Counted from the stretch's first letter, positions 1-8,854 are shown. The stretch: 64,000 bases of DNA from Streptomyces sp. NBC_01689 (GCF_036250675.1 NZ_CP109592.1:5208001-5272000); one strand, 5' to 3'. Notes: a model not told the origin generated them from the sequence alone. Numbers and translations are program-made.

Positions 1-1
1 C

Positions 2-610
2 ATGCGCCGGCTGGCCGCCGAGCTGAACGTCACGGCGATGTCGGTGTACTGGTACGTGGACACCAAGGACGACCTGCTCGAACTCGCCCTGGACGCGGTC
101 TTCGGCGAACTGGCGCTGCCCGAGGCCGAGTCGGGCGAGGACTGGCGCGACCAGCTGCGTTCCGTCGCCGTCGGCTACCGCGCGCTGCTGGTCCGCCACC
201 CCTGGGTGTCACCGCTCATCGGCACGTTCCTGAACATCGGCCCGCACTATCTGGCCTTCTCGCTCTGCGTCCGCAAGGTGGTCCGCAGCACGGGTCTGCC
301 GCCCCACGGGCAGATGGGCGCGCTCTCCGCGGTCTTCCAGTTCGTGTACGGCTTCGGCACCATCGAGGGCCACTTCGTGCAGCGCTGCGCCTCGGCCGGC
401 ATGAGCCAGGAGGAGTACTTCCGGCAGGCCATGAGTACGATCAGTGCACAGCCGCAGTTCTCGGTCGACCTGGAGAGCGCCGCGGACCTGATCGAGGCCC
501 GCGGCGGCGACACGGTCGAGGAGATGCGCGAACGCGACTTCACGTTCGCCCTGGAGACGCTCATCGCGGGCATCGAGACGATGACGGCCCGCGGCGCGGA
601 CACGCCCTGA
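2..610 (+). CDS. TetR family regulator, 5' end cut by window edge
   Basis: The frame is open from the first base of the window and ends at a TGA, so the true start lies upstream. The visible N-terminus is the second half of a TetR helix-turn-helix (RRLAAELNVTAMSVYWYVDT), where the recognition helix and the YWYV/K segment are typical. About 165 residues of helical C-terminal ligand-binding and dimerisation domain follow. A one-component repressor of a nearby operon is expected, but the target is outside the window. The ligand cannot be deduced. It converges on the downstream minus-strand gene with a short hairpin between them. Confidence 0.85.
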   Translation: MRRLAAELNVTAMSVYWYVDTKDDLLELALDAVFGELALPEAESGEDWRDQLRSVAVGYRALLVRHPWVSPLIGTFLNIGPHYLAFSLCVRKVVRSTGLPPHGQMGALSAVFQFVYGFGTIEGHFVQRCASAGMSQEEYFRQAMSTISAQPQFSVDLESAADLIEARGGDTVEEMRERDFTFALETLIAGIETMTARGADTP

Positions 611-623
611 GGGCTGTCCCGCT

Positions 624-650
624 CGCCCCGGTGCCGGTGGCCGCGGGGCG
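624..650. terminator. Short hairpin between convergent genes
   Basis: CGCCCCG (624-630) pairs with CGGGGCG (644-650) across a 13-nt loop, in the 46-bp gap between the TetR stop and the oxidoreductase stop. It is probably a bidirectional terminator. There is no U-tract. Confidence 0.4.
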
Positions 651-656
651 GTGTCC

Positions 657-1127
657 TCAGTCCTGGGACGACAGCCGGGCCGGGAAGCCGCCCGTCGCGA
701 CCGGGCCCCACTTCTCGGGGGTGATCCGGATGATCGACTTCCCCTGCTTGCGCATCGCCTCGCGGTACTCGTCCCAGTCCGGGTGCTCGCCCGCGATGTT
801 CCGGTAGTACTCGACGAGGGGTTCGACGGAGTCCGGTGAGTCGATGACCTCGGCGGTACCGTCGATCTGGACCCACGGCCCGTTCCAGTCGTCGCTCAGC
901 ACGATCAGGCTGACGCGCTCGTCCCGCTTGGCGTTGCGGGTCTTGGCGCGCTCGGGGTAGGTCGAGACGACGATGCGGCCGGCGTCGTCGACCCCGCAGG
1001 TCAACGGCGAGCCCTGGGGGCTGCCGTCGGCCCGGCGGGTGAGCAGGACGGCGCGGTGGCGCGGGCGGACGAAGTCCAGCAGTTCGTCGCGGGATACGGA
1101 GGTGTTCGTCGCGATGTTCGGTGCCAT
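657..1127 (-). CDS. PPOX-class, probably F420-dependent, oxidoreductase
   Basis: 156 aa with the split beta-barrel fold of the pyridoxamine-5'-phosphate-oxidase superfamily. It begins RHRAVLLTRRADGSPQGSP, the usual first strands of the actinobacterial F420-binding subgroup, followed by VDDAGRIVVSTYPERAKTRN, where the conserved K/R residues contact cofactor phosphates. The mid-region GPWVQIDGTAEVID is also typical. Its substrate is unknown; relatives reduce quinones or biliverdin-like compounds with F420H2. The ATG at 1127 has no Shine-Dalgarno sequence, but a TAGGCT -10-like hexamer ends 6 nt upstream, so the mRNA may be leaderless. An FMN-dependent function cannot be excluded. Confidence 0.85.
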   Translation of the reverse strand: MAPNIATNTSVSRDELLDFVRPRHRAVLLTRRADGSPQGSPLTCGVDDAGRIVVSTYPERAKTRNAKRDERVSLIVLSDDWNGPWVQIDGTAEVIDSPDSVEPLVEYYRNIAGEHPDWDEYREAMRKQGKSIIRITPEKWGPVATGGFPARLSSQD

Positions 1128-1185
1128 GAGGGCAGCCTAAGCGCTCGCCCGCGCACCGGAACGGGGCGCCGCGGGGGGTGTCGTC

Positions 1186-2007
1186 TCACATCTGCGGCAG
1201 CGATCCGCCCTGCACCGCCTGGACGTCCAGTTCCACCTTCAGCGTGGTGCCGATCGCGGAGATGCCCGCCTGTACGACCTGGTTGTAGTTCATCGCGAAG
1301 TCCTCACGGTGGAGCTCCGCCGTCGCACGGAAGGCGGCGCGGGTGCCGCCCCACGGGTCCGCGCCGGTGCCCAGGTAGGCGAGGTCCAGGTCCACGGGGC
1401 GTACGACGCCGTGCAGGGTCAGCTCGCCGTGGACGGTCCAGCGGTCGGAGCCGGCCGGGGTCAGACCGGTGGAACGGTAGGTGATCAGCGGGTACGTCTC
1501 GACGTCCAGGAAGTCGGGGGACCTCAGGTGCCCGTCGCGCATCCCGTTGCCCGTGTCGATGGAGGCGGCCTGGATCACGGCCTCGACCCGGGACTTGGCC
1601 ACCTCGTCCGGGGCGATCTCGATGGTGGCCGAGAAGTCGGTGAACCGGCCGTGCACGCTGGAGATGCCCAGGTGCTGGGCGACGGCGCCCACCGAGGAGT
1701 GGGCGGGGTCGACGGTCCAGGGGCCGGGCGGGGGCAGCTCGGTGCCGCCCTGCCGGGCGAGGACCACGGTGCTGATCTCGGCCCGGCCGCCCGCCGTGAC
1801 GATCGCGCTGGAGGCGGCGGGCGCGTACCCGACCGCGGTGACGATCACGGTGTACGCGCCGGGCGCCAGCTCGCCCGCGTCCCGTACGGCGCCCTCGGCG
1901 TCCGCCTCGGCCCGCAGCACCTGCGTCCCGGTCATGTCGGTGACCGTGACGACCGCGTGCGACACGGCCCATCCGTCCCGGGTACGAATCCGTGCGGTCA
2001 GTCCCAT
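1186..2007 (-). CDS. YceI-family lipocalin-like protein with N-terminal CarboxypepD_reg-like module
   Basis: 273 aa. Residues about 1-88 form an Ig-like carboxypeptidase-regulatory module (GLTARIRTRDGWAVSHAVV, then GELAPGAYTVIVTAVGYAP). Residues about 92-270 are a YceI domain, starting WTVDPAHSSVGAVAQHLGIS and containing the characteristic HGRFTDFSATIEI. YceI proteins bind long isoprenoid or amide lipids in a barrel. There is no signal peptide. The ATG at 2007 is chosen because AGGAG lies 7 nt upstream on this strand; an open frame extends further up but has no RBS. The module resembles the three modules at the C-terminus of the adjacent MFS gene, 91 bp upstream on the same strand, so the two probably act together. 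Confidence 0.85.
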   Translation of the reverse strand: MGLTARIRTRDGWAVSHAVVTVTDMTGTQVLRAEADAEGAVRDAGELAPGAYTVIVTAVGYAPAASSAIVTAGGRAEISTVVLARQGGTELPPPGPWTVDPAHSSVGAVAQHLGISSVHGRFTDFSATIEIAPDEVAKSRVEAVIQAASIDTGNGMRDGHLRSPDFLDVETYPLITYRSTGLTPAGSDRWTVHGELTLHGVVRPVDLDLAYLGTGADPWGGTRAAFRATAELHREDFAMNYNQVVQAGISAIGTTLKVELDVQAVQGGSLPQM

Positions 2008-2098
2008 CCCGTTTCTCCTGCCTGTCTTGCACATGAACCGGCCCGTGGGAGCGCGGCCTCCGCTCGGAGCGCGCGTCCCACGGGCCGGGGGTCTCCTG

Positions 2099-4633
2099 TT
2101 ACTCGCCGGGGTGGGCGAGTTCGATGTCGTGGTCGTCGACACCGTGACCGCCCACGGTCAGCGCGGTGGCCATCGGCGGGTATCCCGTCGCGATGACGGT
2201 GTACTCACCGCCGTCCAGGTCGGTGAAGGCGTACGCGCCGTCCGTGCCGGTGCGGGCCGTCCCGACCACGTTGCCGGCCGCGTCGACCAGCGTGACCCGC
2301 GCGTCCGGCAGCGGACCGCCGGGCGCCCGTACGACACCCTGGAGCCGGGCGCCCACGCGGAGTTCGACCTCGACCCGGGTGACGCCGGCGCCGCCGACCT
2401 CGACGGGCAGGGCCTGCGGGCGGTGGCCCGCCGCGTTCACCGCGACGGTCACCGGACCGGGCACCAGCTCGGCGAAACCGAACTCGCCCTGCTCACCGGT
2501 GGTTCCGGTGGCCAGCACGTCACCGCGCACATCGGTCACGATGACCATGGCGTCCTTGACCGGGGTCCCGGTCCCGGCGGCCCGCACCAGCCCGGTCAGC
2601 CCGCTCGTGCCGCTCAGCAGGATGTCGTACGCCAGCGGCTCACCGTTGACGACGACCGTCGAGGCCTGCGGCTGGAAGCCGTCCGCGGACGCGATCAGGA
2701 CGTACGAACCCGTGCCGGGCGCGTCCACCGCGTAGGACCCGTCGGCCTGGGCGACCACCCGTCCGAGCTGCCGTCCCGCGAGCGAGATCAGCGTGACCGC
2801 GGCCTGCGGCACCGGCGCGCTCTCGGCGCCGCGGACGTGGCCGCGGACCGGGATCCCGCCGGAGGGCGCCGGGGCGCTCTCCCTCGTCGCGGTGGCGACG
2901 GCGGCGAGCCGCCGGTCGGTCTCCGGAGCGCCTGCGGTGTCGGTGGCGGTGTCCGCCGTCACGGCGGCGGTGGCGACGGTCCGGGCCGGGGCCTCCTCCT
3001 CGGTCGCGGCGACGGTCGGAACCCCCGCGTCGGCCTGCGCGGCCTGCGCCGCCTGGGCCAGCGCGCCCGAGGTCCGCAGCGGGACCTCCTTGATGAAGAG
3101 CATGATCAGGAAGGCGAGCAGCGCCAGCACGGAGGCGATCATGAAGACGTCCGCGATGCCGTGGCCGTACGCGCTCTCCAGGAGGGTGCGCAGCGGGCCT
3201 GGCAGGGCGTCCATGTCCGGGATGGTCCCGGTGCCGGAACCGGCCGCGGCGGCCGCGTACTTGGGGTCGAGCCCGGCGAGGCCGTCCTTGACGTAGTCGG
3301 TGATCCGGGTGGACATGATCGCGCCCAGCGCGGAGACGCCGATCGCGCCGCCGAGGGAGCGGAAGAACGTCACGGTGGAGCTGGCGGAGCCGAGGTCGGA
3401 GGGCGCCACCTGGTTCTGCGTGGACAGCACCAGGTTCTGCATCGTCATGCCGATGCCGAGGCCGAGCAGGGCCATGAAGACCGCGACGTGCCAGTACGGC
3501 GTGTCGTAGCGGATGCTGCCCAGCAGACCGAGGCCCGCGGTGATCAGGGCGCCGCCGCTGACCAGCCAGTACTTCCATCGGCCGGTCTTGGTGATGACCT
3601 GCCCGGAGACCGTGGAGGCGATGAACAGGCCGCCGATCATCGGGATGGTCATCACGCCCGACATCGTCGGGGACTTGTCACGGGCCAGCTGGAAGTACTG
3701 GCTGAAGAAGACCGTGCCGGTGAACATCGCGACGCCCACGAAGAGCGAGGCGAGGGAGGAGAGGGTGATGGTGCGGTTGCGGAACAGCCGCAGCGGGATG
3801 ATCGGCTCGGTCGCCTTCGACTCGACGAGCACGAAGACCGCGCCGAGGACGATCGCGCCGCCGACCAACGCGGCGGTCTGCCAGGACAGCCAGTCGTACT
3901 TGTCACCGGCGAAGGTGACCCACACCAGCAGCAGCGAGACCGCGGCCGAGATGAAGAACGCGCCGCCCCAGTCGACCTTCACGTCCCGCTTCACGACGGG
4001 CAGGTGGAGGGTCTTCTGCAGCACGATCAGCGCGATGACCGCGAACGGCACACCCACGTAGAAGCACCAGCGCCAGCCGAGCCACGAGGTGTCGGTGATG
4101 ACGCCGCCGAGCAGCGGGCCGCCGACGGTTGCGACGGCGAAGGTCGCGCCGAGGTAGCCGGAGTACCGGCCGCGCTCGCGCGGGGAGATCATCGCCGCCA
4201 TGACGATCTGGGCGAGGGCGGAGAGACCGCCGACACCGATGCCCTGGACCACGCGGCAGGCGATCAGCATGCCGGCGTTCTGCGACAGACCCGCGGCGGC
4301 GGACCCGAGGACGTAGATGACCAGGGCTATCTGTACGAGCGCCTTCTTGCTGTACAGGTCGGAGAGCTTGCCCCACAGGGGTGTGGCCGCGGTCATGGAG
4401 AGCAGCGCGGCGGTGACGACCCAGGTGTAGGCGGACTGGCCGCCGCCCAGGTCGCCGACGATCTCGGGCAGGGCGTTGGTGACGATCGTCGACGACAGGA
4501 TCGCGACGAACATGCCGAGGAGGAGTCCGGAGAGCGCCTCCATGATCTGCCGGTGCGTCATCGGAGCGCCGTCGGAGGACCCACCTCCGTGCTTGGCGTG
4601 AGCCCGCACACCGGCTGGTGTGGTCGTTGCCAT
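2099..4633 (-). CDS. DHA2-type MFS multidrug exporter fused to three CarboxypepD_reg-like modules
   Basis: 844 aa. Residues about 25-530 are a 14-TM EmrB/QacA-type drug:H+ antiporter: MEALSGLLLGMFVAILSSTI as helix 1, RVVQGIGVGGLSAL, and the GPLLGGVITD antiporter motif. An Ala/Thr-rich linker (about 535-600) leads to three tandem Ig-like modules of about 80 aa, each with the pattern G-x-V-x-x-x-G-x-P-V-x-x-A-x-V ... G-x-Y-x-V/A (GHVRGAESAPVPQAAV, GLVRAAGTGTPVKDAMV, GVVRAPGGPLPDARV). Transporters of this family normally end near residue 500. The ATG at 4633 has GAAGGAAG upstream. The gene starts 28 bp after the MarR stop, so the pair is probably one operon repressed by that MarR. Export substrate unknown. 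Confidence 0.9.
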   Translation of the reverse strand: MATTTPAGVRAHAKHGGGSSDGAPMTHRQIMEALSGLLLGMFVAILSSTIVTNALPEIVGDLGGGQSAYTWVVTAALLSMTAATPLWGKLSDLYSKKALVQIALVIYVLGSAAAGLSQNAGMLIACRVVQGIGVGGLSALAQIVMAAMISPRERGRYSGYLGATFAVATVGGPLLGGVITDTSWLGWRWCFYVGVPFAVIALIVLQKTLHLPVVKRDVKVDWGGAFFISAAVSLLLVWVTFAGDKYDWLSWQTAALVGGAIVLGAVFVLVESKATEPIIPLRLFRNRTITLSSLASLFVGVAMFTGTVFFSQYFQLARDKSPTMSGVMTIPMIGGLFIASTVSGQVITKTGRWKYWLVSGGALITAGLGLLGSIRYDTPYWHVAVFMALLGLGIGMTMQNLVLSTQNQVAPSDLGSASSTVTFFRSLGGAIGVSALGAIMSTRITDYVKDGLAGLDPKYAAAAAGSGTGTIPDMDALPGPLRTLLESAYGHGIADVFMIASVLALLAFLIMLFIKEVPLRTSGALAQAAQAAQADAGVPTVAATEEEAPARTVATAAVTADTATDTAGAPETDRRLAAVATATRESAPAPSGGIPVRGHVRGAESAPVPQAAVTLISLAGRQLGRVVAQADGSYAVDAPGTGSYVLIASADGFQPQASTVVVNGEPLAYDILLSGTSGLTGLVRAAGTGTPVKDAMVIVTDVRGDVLATGTTGEQGEFGFAELVPGPVTVAVNAAGHRPQALPVEVGGAGVTRVEVELRVGARLQGVVRAPGGPLPDARVTLVDAAGNVVGTARTGTDGAYAFTDLDGGEYTVIATGYPPMATALTVGGHGVDDHDIELAHPGE

Positions 4634-4661
4634 GGGCTTCCTTCTCTAGTGCTTCGTGTGC

Positions 4662-5171
4662 TTACGCGGGTGTACGGGTGGTGGTCGGTTCCGGTGCGTG
4701 GACCGCCGCGGCCTCCGCCGGACAGGGGAGCCGCTGGGTGGTGCGGCTGTCGCCGAAGCTCTCGCGCAGCCGGCCCATCAGGTGGCTGAGGAGCCCGACC
4801 TCGTGGTCGGACCAGTCGCTGAGCCGGTCGGCGAAGAGCTGTGAGGAGCGCTGGGAGAGCTCGTCGAGCCGCGCGTGTCCGGCGTCGGTGAGACGCAGGA
4901 TGCGCGAGCGTCTGTCGGCCGGGTCGGGGAGGCGTTCGATCCAGCCCCGGTCGGCGACGTGCGCGACGTGGCGGCTGGTCACGGACATGTCGACGGCGAG
5001 CAGCTCGGCGAGCCTGCTCATGCGCATGTCCCCGTGGCGGCCCAGCAGCGTCAGCACGGCGGCGGAACCCGCCGGGCAGTCGTGCGGCAGGATCCGCGCC
5101 AGCTCCCGCTTCACGGCGCCGATGGCGCTGAGCTGACGGGCCAACTCCTCGTACTGCGCCCGCTCGGCCAT
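4662..5171 (-). CDS. MarR family transcriptional regulator
   Basis: 169 aa winged-helix repressor. Visible elements are VLTLLGRHGDMRMSRLAELL, the recognition-helix stretch VDMSVTSRHVAHVADRGWIE, and the wing RLPDPADRRSRILRLT. It heads an apparent operon with the MFS exporter and the YceI protein. The ATG at 5171 is chosen because GGAGG lies just upstream; an in-frame ATG at 5204 would place the inner operator inside the coding region, and the frame open beyond that is not supported. Two TTGC-N5-GCAA palindromes lie upstream, as expected for an autoregulated MarR operon. The ligand is probably the drug or metabolite that the exporter removes. Confidence 0.9.
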   Translation of the reverse strand: MAERAQYEELARQLSAIGAVKRELARILPHDCPAGSAAVLTLLGRHGDMRMSRLAELLAVDMSVTSRHVAHVADRGWIERLPDPADRRSRILRLTDAGHARLDELSQRSSQLFADRLSDWSDHEVGLLSHLMGRLRESFGDSRTTQRLPCPAEAAAVHAPEPTTTRTPA

Positions 5172-5186
5172 CGCCCCTCCACTTTC

Positions 5187-5229
5187 GTTGCTTGGGGCAA
5201 CCATAAATCCAGTTGGTTGCTGCAGGCAA
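5187..5229 (-). promoter_or_regulatory. Two MarR-type operators (TTGC-N5-GCAA)
   Basis: GTTGCTTGGGGCAAC (5187-5201) is a perfect inverted repeat. GTTGCTGCAGGCAAA (5216-5230) repeats the same half-sites TTGC/GCAA. Their centres are 29 bp apart, and they lie 16-58 bp upstream of the MarR start. A TTGCCT hexamer (minus strand, 5223-5228) could serve as a -35 element inside the outer site. This is inferred to be the autoregulatory operator pair. Confidence 0.65.
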
Positions 5230-5397
5230 ACGAAATGGGCCCCGCTGGAACAAAAAGATGGCAAAGGCAAGGATTGGCGAATGTAAACCCGCTGGTGAGA
5301 GCGGTGCCAGACTGAGAGTTCGCTGTGAGGGGCCGCTCCGCACCGGAGGGCCCCCCGCACTTGGGCTGACCCCGGCTATTCGCTAGGGTCCTGGGCC

Positions 5398-5598
5398 ATG
5401 GCAAACACCCAGGGCCCCGAGGGCAACTACGACCCCGCGGGTAGCACCCAGATGTTCCGCGCTTTCGTCGACGAGGGCCCCCAGGCCCGTCAGCAGCAGC
5501 AGGTCACCGCCTCGGCGGGGCCCCGCATCGGCCTCATCATCGGCATCGTCGTCGCGGTGGCGGTCGTGGCCGCCGTGGCGTGGCTCGCCCTGTCGTAG
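5398..5598 (+). CDS. Small single-pass membrane protein
   Basis: 66 aa. The N-terminal 40 residues are hydrophilic and Gln-rich (PQARQQQQVTAS). The C-terminal 24 residues are one transmembrane helix (GLIIGIVVAVAVVAAVAWLAL) with nothing after it, a tail-anchored layout. The ATG follows GGGTCCTGGGCC without a clear RBS. Similar short proteins are common in Streptomyces; function unknown. It stands alone, divergent from the MarR operon. Confidence 0.7.
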   Translation: MANTQGPEGNYDPAGSTQMFRAFVDEGPQARQQQQVTASAGPRIGLIIGIVVAVAVVAAVAWLALS

Positions 5599-5626
5599 CG
5601 ACGCCCCGCCGCTGACCGGCGGCGGG

Positions 5627-6403
5627 TCACTCCCACTGGACGGACACGTCCCGCGTCTCGACGTGCATGCCCAGCGGCACACGCCAGGCGTCGACGCACA
5701 CCGTCCAGGACTTCTCGGTGCCCGCTCCCGGGGCGATGGGCGCGGGCAGGTCCCGCGTCGAACCGATCGTGGCCCAGTCGATCCCGAGCGCCCCGATGAT
5801 GTGCGTCCCGAGGGACACCGTGCCCGAACGCACCGCGGTGCCACCGGTGTTGCGGAACGAGAGGGTCACCTTCTCGCACCAGCGCCGGTCGGTGGCCTCC
5901 CGTTCGGGCGCGCCCACCACGAGGGTGGCGGGCGCCGGCGTGGACGGCGCGGACGGCGTCGACCGTGTGGGCGGGGCGGGCGCCGGCGTACCGCCGGAAC
6001 CCGGCCGCGCGGGCCCGGAGCCGCCTCCCCCGGAGGGGGGAGCCGACGGTGCGCCGCCTTCGGGCGCCGTCCTCCCGGTGACGCCGGCGGACGGTTCGCG
6101 CACTCCTGGAGCCCCGGCGTCCGCCGTCGTGCCCTCGGAGGTGCCGCTGCCGTCACCGCTGCCACCGTCGCCGCCGTGCGGGCTCCGTCCGGGGCCCGAG
6201 GCCCCTTTCCCGGCCAGGGGGGCCAGTGAGACGTCCCCGGTGGGGGCCACGGCCCTGCCGGACCCTCCGGGCACGCCCACGGCGACCCGGCCGCCGCCCC
6301 CGCCGCTCCCGCAGGCGACCAGCACGGCACCCAGGCACACCACAGCCGTCGAGGCGCCCATCAGGGCGCCTCGACGGCTGGGACCACAAGTCGCTCGACG
6401 CAT
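5627..6403 (-). CDS. Putative lipoprotein with Pro/Gly-rich linker
   Basis: 258 aa. The N-terminus has a charged region, a hydrophobic core and a lipobox LVAC with Cys31, so it should be diacylated and anchored outside the membrane. Residues about 35-155 are a Gly/Pro/Ala/Ser linker without structure. The C-terminal 100 residues form a compact beta domain (WCEKVTLSFRNTGGTAVRSG, then WTVCVDAWRVPLGMHVETRD) with two cysteines that could form a disulphide. It ends 28 bp from the stop of the small membrane protein (convergent) and starts 67 bp after the stop of the sigN-like gene. No enzyme signature is seen. Confidence 0.75.
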   Translation of the reverse strand: MRRATCGPSRRGALMGASTAVVCLGAVLVACGSGGGGGRVAVGVPGGSGRAVAPTGDVSLAPLAGKGASGPGRSPHGGDGGSGDGSGTSEGTTADAGAPGVREPSAGVTGRTAPEGGAPSAPPSGGGGSGPARPGSGGTPAPAPPTRSTPSAPSTPAPATLVVGAPEREATDRRWCEKVTLSFRNTGGTAVRSGTVSLGTHIIGALGIDWATIGSTRDLPAPIAPGAGTEKSWTVCVDAWRVPLGMHVETRDVSVQWE

Positions 6404-6470
6404 CGCGCCAGTGTGACTGACGGGTCGTCAATTATGAAGACGCGAGCGGCCGTTCTCGTGTGCTCGCGGT

Positions 6471-7409
6471 TCAGTCGGAGATGAGCCCCTCACGCAGCTG
6501 GGCGAGGGTGCGGGTGAGCAGCCGGGAGACGTGCATCTGGGAGATGCCGACCTCCTCGCCGATCTGCGACTGGGTCATGTTCGCGAAGAAGCGCAGCATG
6601 ATGATGCGGCGCTCGCGGGGCGGGAGCTTGGCGAGCAGCGGCTTCAGCGACTCGCGGTACTCGACGCCCTCCAGGGCGGTGTCCTCGTAGCCGAGGCGGT
6701 CCGCGAGGGAGCCCTCGCCGCCGTCGTCCTCGGGCGCCGGCGAGTCCAGCGAGGACGCCGTGTACGCGTTGCCCACGGCCAGGCCGTCGACCACGTCCTC
6801 CTCGGACACGCCCAGCACGGAGGCGAGTTCGGCGACCGTCGGCGAGCGGTCGAGCTTCTGGGAGAGCTCGTCGCTGGCCTTCGTGAGGGCGAGCCGCAGC
6901 TCCTGGAGGCGGCGCGGCACCCGCACCGACCAGGACGTGTCGCGGAAGAAGCGCTTGATCTCACCCACGACGGTGGGCATCGCGAACGTCGGGAACTCCA
7001 CGCCGCGTTCGCAGTCGAAGCGGTCGATCGCCTTGATCAGGCCGATGGTGCCGACCTGGACGATGTCCTCCATCGGCTCGTTGCGGGAGCGGAAGCGGGC
7101 CGCCGCGTACCGGACGAGCGGGAGGTTCAGTTCGATGAGCGTGTCCCGTACATAGCCGCGCTCCGGGCTGTTCTCGTCGAGCGCGGCGAGCCGCAGGAAC
7201 AGGGAGCGGGACAGGGTGCGGGTGTCGATGGCTTCCGTGGTCGGAGCGGCCTGGGCGGCCGGAGCGGCCGGGACGGCGTCCGGGGCCGGAAGGGCCGGTG
7301 CGTCGACCATGTCGACGACGTCGACGACGTCGACTGCGTGAAGCGCGTCGGGCTCCGAGTCGCTCTTGGCGAGCGTGAGCACCTTCGAGCTGCCCTGGTC
7401 TGCGGACAT
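6471..7409 (-). CDS. sigN: RNA polymerase sigma factor of the SigB/SigF family, SigN-like
   Basis: 312 aa. A poorly conserved, acidic N-terminus of about 85 residues (with the repeat [12 protein letters not shown]) precedes sigma regions 2-4: region 2 [27 protein letters not shown] split over the core-binding and -10 helices, region 3, and region 4 ending [19 protein letters not shown] (HTH). The ATG at 7409 has AAAGGGGGTGG upstream; an upstream Met is unsupported. It lies 244 bp downstream of a second sigma gene of the same family; this order matches sigN after sigF in S. coelicolor from memory. Both families act in sporulation or stress. The symbol is assigned by synteny and should be treated as probable. 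Confidence 0.85.
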   Translation of the reverse strand: MSADQGSSKVLTLAKSDSEPDALHAVDVVDVVDMVDAPALPAPDAVPAAPAAQAAPTTEAIDTRTLSRSLFLRLAALDENSPERGYVRDTLIELNLPLVRYAAARFRSRNEPMEDIVQVGTIGLIKAIDRFDCERGVEFPTFAMPTVVGEIKRFFRDTSWSVRVPRRLQELRLALTKASDELSQKLDRSPTVAELASVLGVSEEDVVDGLAVGNAYTASSLDSPAPEDDGGEGSLADRLGYEDTALEGVEYRESLKPLLAKLPPRERRIIMLRFFANMTQSQIGEEVGISQMHVSRLLTRTLAQLREGLISD

Positions 7410-7523
7410 GCCACCCCCTTTGGGTCGCGGACGGTCGCGGCGGACGCTCCCGTCGGAGGAACGCAGCCTCCACCTGAATACCGGTCGGGAGGCCACGGCA
7501 AACGCGCTTCCGGCAGAATGTCA

Positions 7524-7559
7524 CATGTCGGCAACACGCTGTAGTGACATGTCGACATG
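7524..7559 (-). promoter_or_regulatory. Repeated CATGTCG motifs upstream of the sigN-like gene
   Basis: CATGTCG occurs at 7524-7530 and again at 7548-7554, 24 bp apart. The second copy is part of the perfect palindrome CATGTCGACATG (7548-7559). They lie 115-150 bp upstream of the sigma-factor start, inside a 244-bp intergenic gap. Probably a regulator-binding region; the binding protein is unknown. Confidence 0.4.
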
Positions 7560-7653
7560 GAGGGGGTGAATCGGCCCTGGAAAAAGGGGGTCTGACGGCT
7601 TTTCATGGGTGAACTGACGGAAAAAGAAACTGTGAGCGATTCGCTCTTGCCGG

Positions 7654-8703
7654 TTACGCCTCGATCCTGTTTGCGGATCTCAGTCGCGCGAAGCTGCGGG
7701 CGAGGAGCCTTGACACGTGCATCTGCGAGACGCCCAGCTCAGCGCTGATCTGTGACTGCGTCAGATTGCTGTAGTAGCGCAGCAGGAGGATCCGCTGTTC
7801 GCGCTCGGGCAGTTGCACGAGCAGGTGGCGTACGAGGTCGCGGTGTTCCACTCCGTCCAGGGCCGGGTCCTCGTACCCGAGCCGGTCGAGCAGTCCCGGC
7901 AGTCCGTCGCCCTCCTGGGCGGCCTCCAGGGAGGTCGCGTGGTACGAGCGCCCGGCCTCGATGCAGGACAGCACCTCCTCCTCGGTGATGCGCAGCCGCT
8001 CGGCGATCTCGGCGGTCGTGGGCGTGCGCCCGAAGGCCGTCGTGAGGTCCTCGGTGGCGCTGTTCACCTGCACCCACAGCTCGTGCAGCCGGCGGGGTAC
8101 GTGCACGGTGCGGACGTTGTCGCGGAAGTACCGCTTGATCTCGCCGACGACCGTCGGCATCGCGAAGGTCGGGAACTGCACCCCCCGCTCGGGGTCGAAG
8201 CGGTCGATCGCGTTGATGAGGCCGATGGTCCCGACCTGGACCACGTCCTCCATGGGCTCGTTGCGGCTGCGGAAGCGGGCGGCGGCGTAGCGGACGAGCG
8301 GCAGGTTCGCCTCGATCAGGGCCCCGCGTACGTGGTCGTGTTCCGCGGTGCCCGGCTCCAGCGTCTTGAGGCGGCCGAAGAGCACCTGGGTGAGGGCCCG
8401 GGTGTCGGCGCCGCGGCGGCGCTCGGGGGCGGCCTCCTGCTCGTGCTCGGGCGCCCGCTCCTGCTCCGGCGCGCTGTGTCCCTCCGGCGCCCGCTCGTGC
8501 TCCGGCGCGCGGTCCTGGAGCGCGGGCGCCTGCCCCTGGGGAGGTGCCGGCTGTCCCAGGAGCGGGGCGCGCTCCTGGGGAGGTGCCGGCTGTTCCTGGA
8601 GGGGGGACCGCTCCTTCGGAGGTGCCTGTTCGTGGAGCGGCGGCCGCTCCAGGGAGGCCGTCGGGTCCTGGGGCGGTGCTTGAGGCGCAGTACTGGCCGG
8701 CAC
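7654..8703 (-). CDS. sigF: RNA polymerase sigma factor SigF-like, with long repetitive N-terminus
   Basis: 349 aa. Regions 2-4 are intact ([58 protein letters not shown]). It is very close to the adjacent sigma factor, so the two are old tandem duplicates. The N-terminal 95 residues are a low-complexity Glu/Pro/Gln stretch with imperfect repeats ([31 protein letters not shown]). SigF drives late spore-maturation genes in S. coelicolor. The GTG at 8703 is preferred because GGTGGAG lies 6 nt upstream; an ATG at 8724 has no RBS. An anti-sigma partner is not encoded next to it. Confidence 0.85.
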   Translation of the reverse strand: MPASTAPQAPPQDPTASLERPPLHEQAPPKERSPLQEQPAPPQERAPLLGQPAPPQGQAPALQDRAPEHERAPEGHSAPEQERAPEHEQEAAPERRRGADTRALTQVLFGRLKTLEPGTAEHDHVRGALIEANLPLVRYAAARFRSRNEPMEDVVQVGTIGLINAIDRFDPERGVQFPTFAMPTVVGEIKRYFRDNVRTVHVPRRLHELWVQVNSATEDLTTAFGRTPTTAEIAERLRITEEEVLSCIEAGRSYHATSLEAAQEGDGLPGLLDRLGYEDPALDGVEHRDLVRHLLVQLPEREQRILLLRYYSNLTQSQISAELGVSQMHVSRLLARSFARLRSANRIEA

Positions 8704-8854
8704 GGTCAACTCCACCTCTATCATCCGTCAGATCCGTCAACTCATCCGTCAAAAGCGGTCATAGCATCACAAGACATGTGCACTGTGTGCAAGCACCGCA
8801 TAAAGCCGTGTTGAGCGGGAATTGTGGAGAGTTGGAGGACCGGGACGCGAAGAA

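Noticed and set aside
1481..4789. About 1100-codon plus-strand open frame over the MFS gene
   Set aside because: Antisense shadow; the minus-strand protein has clear MFS motifs and an RBS.
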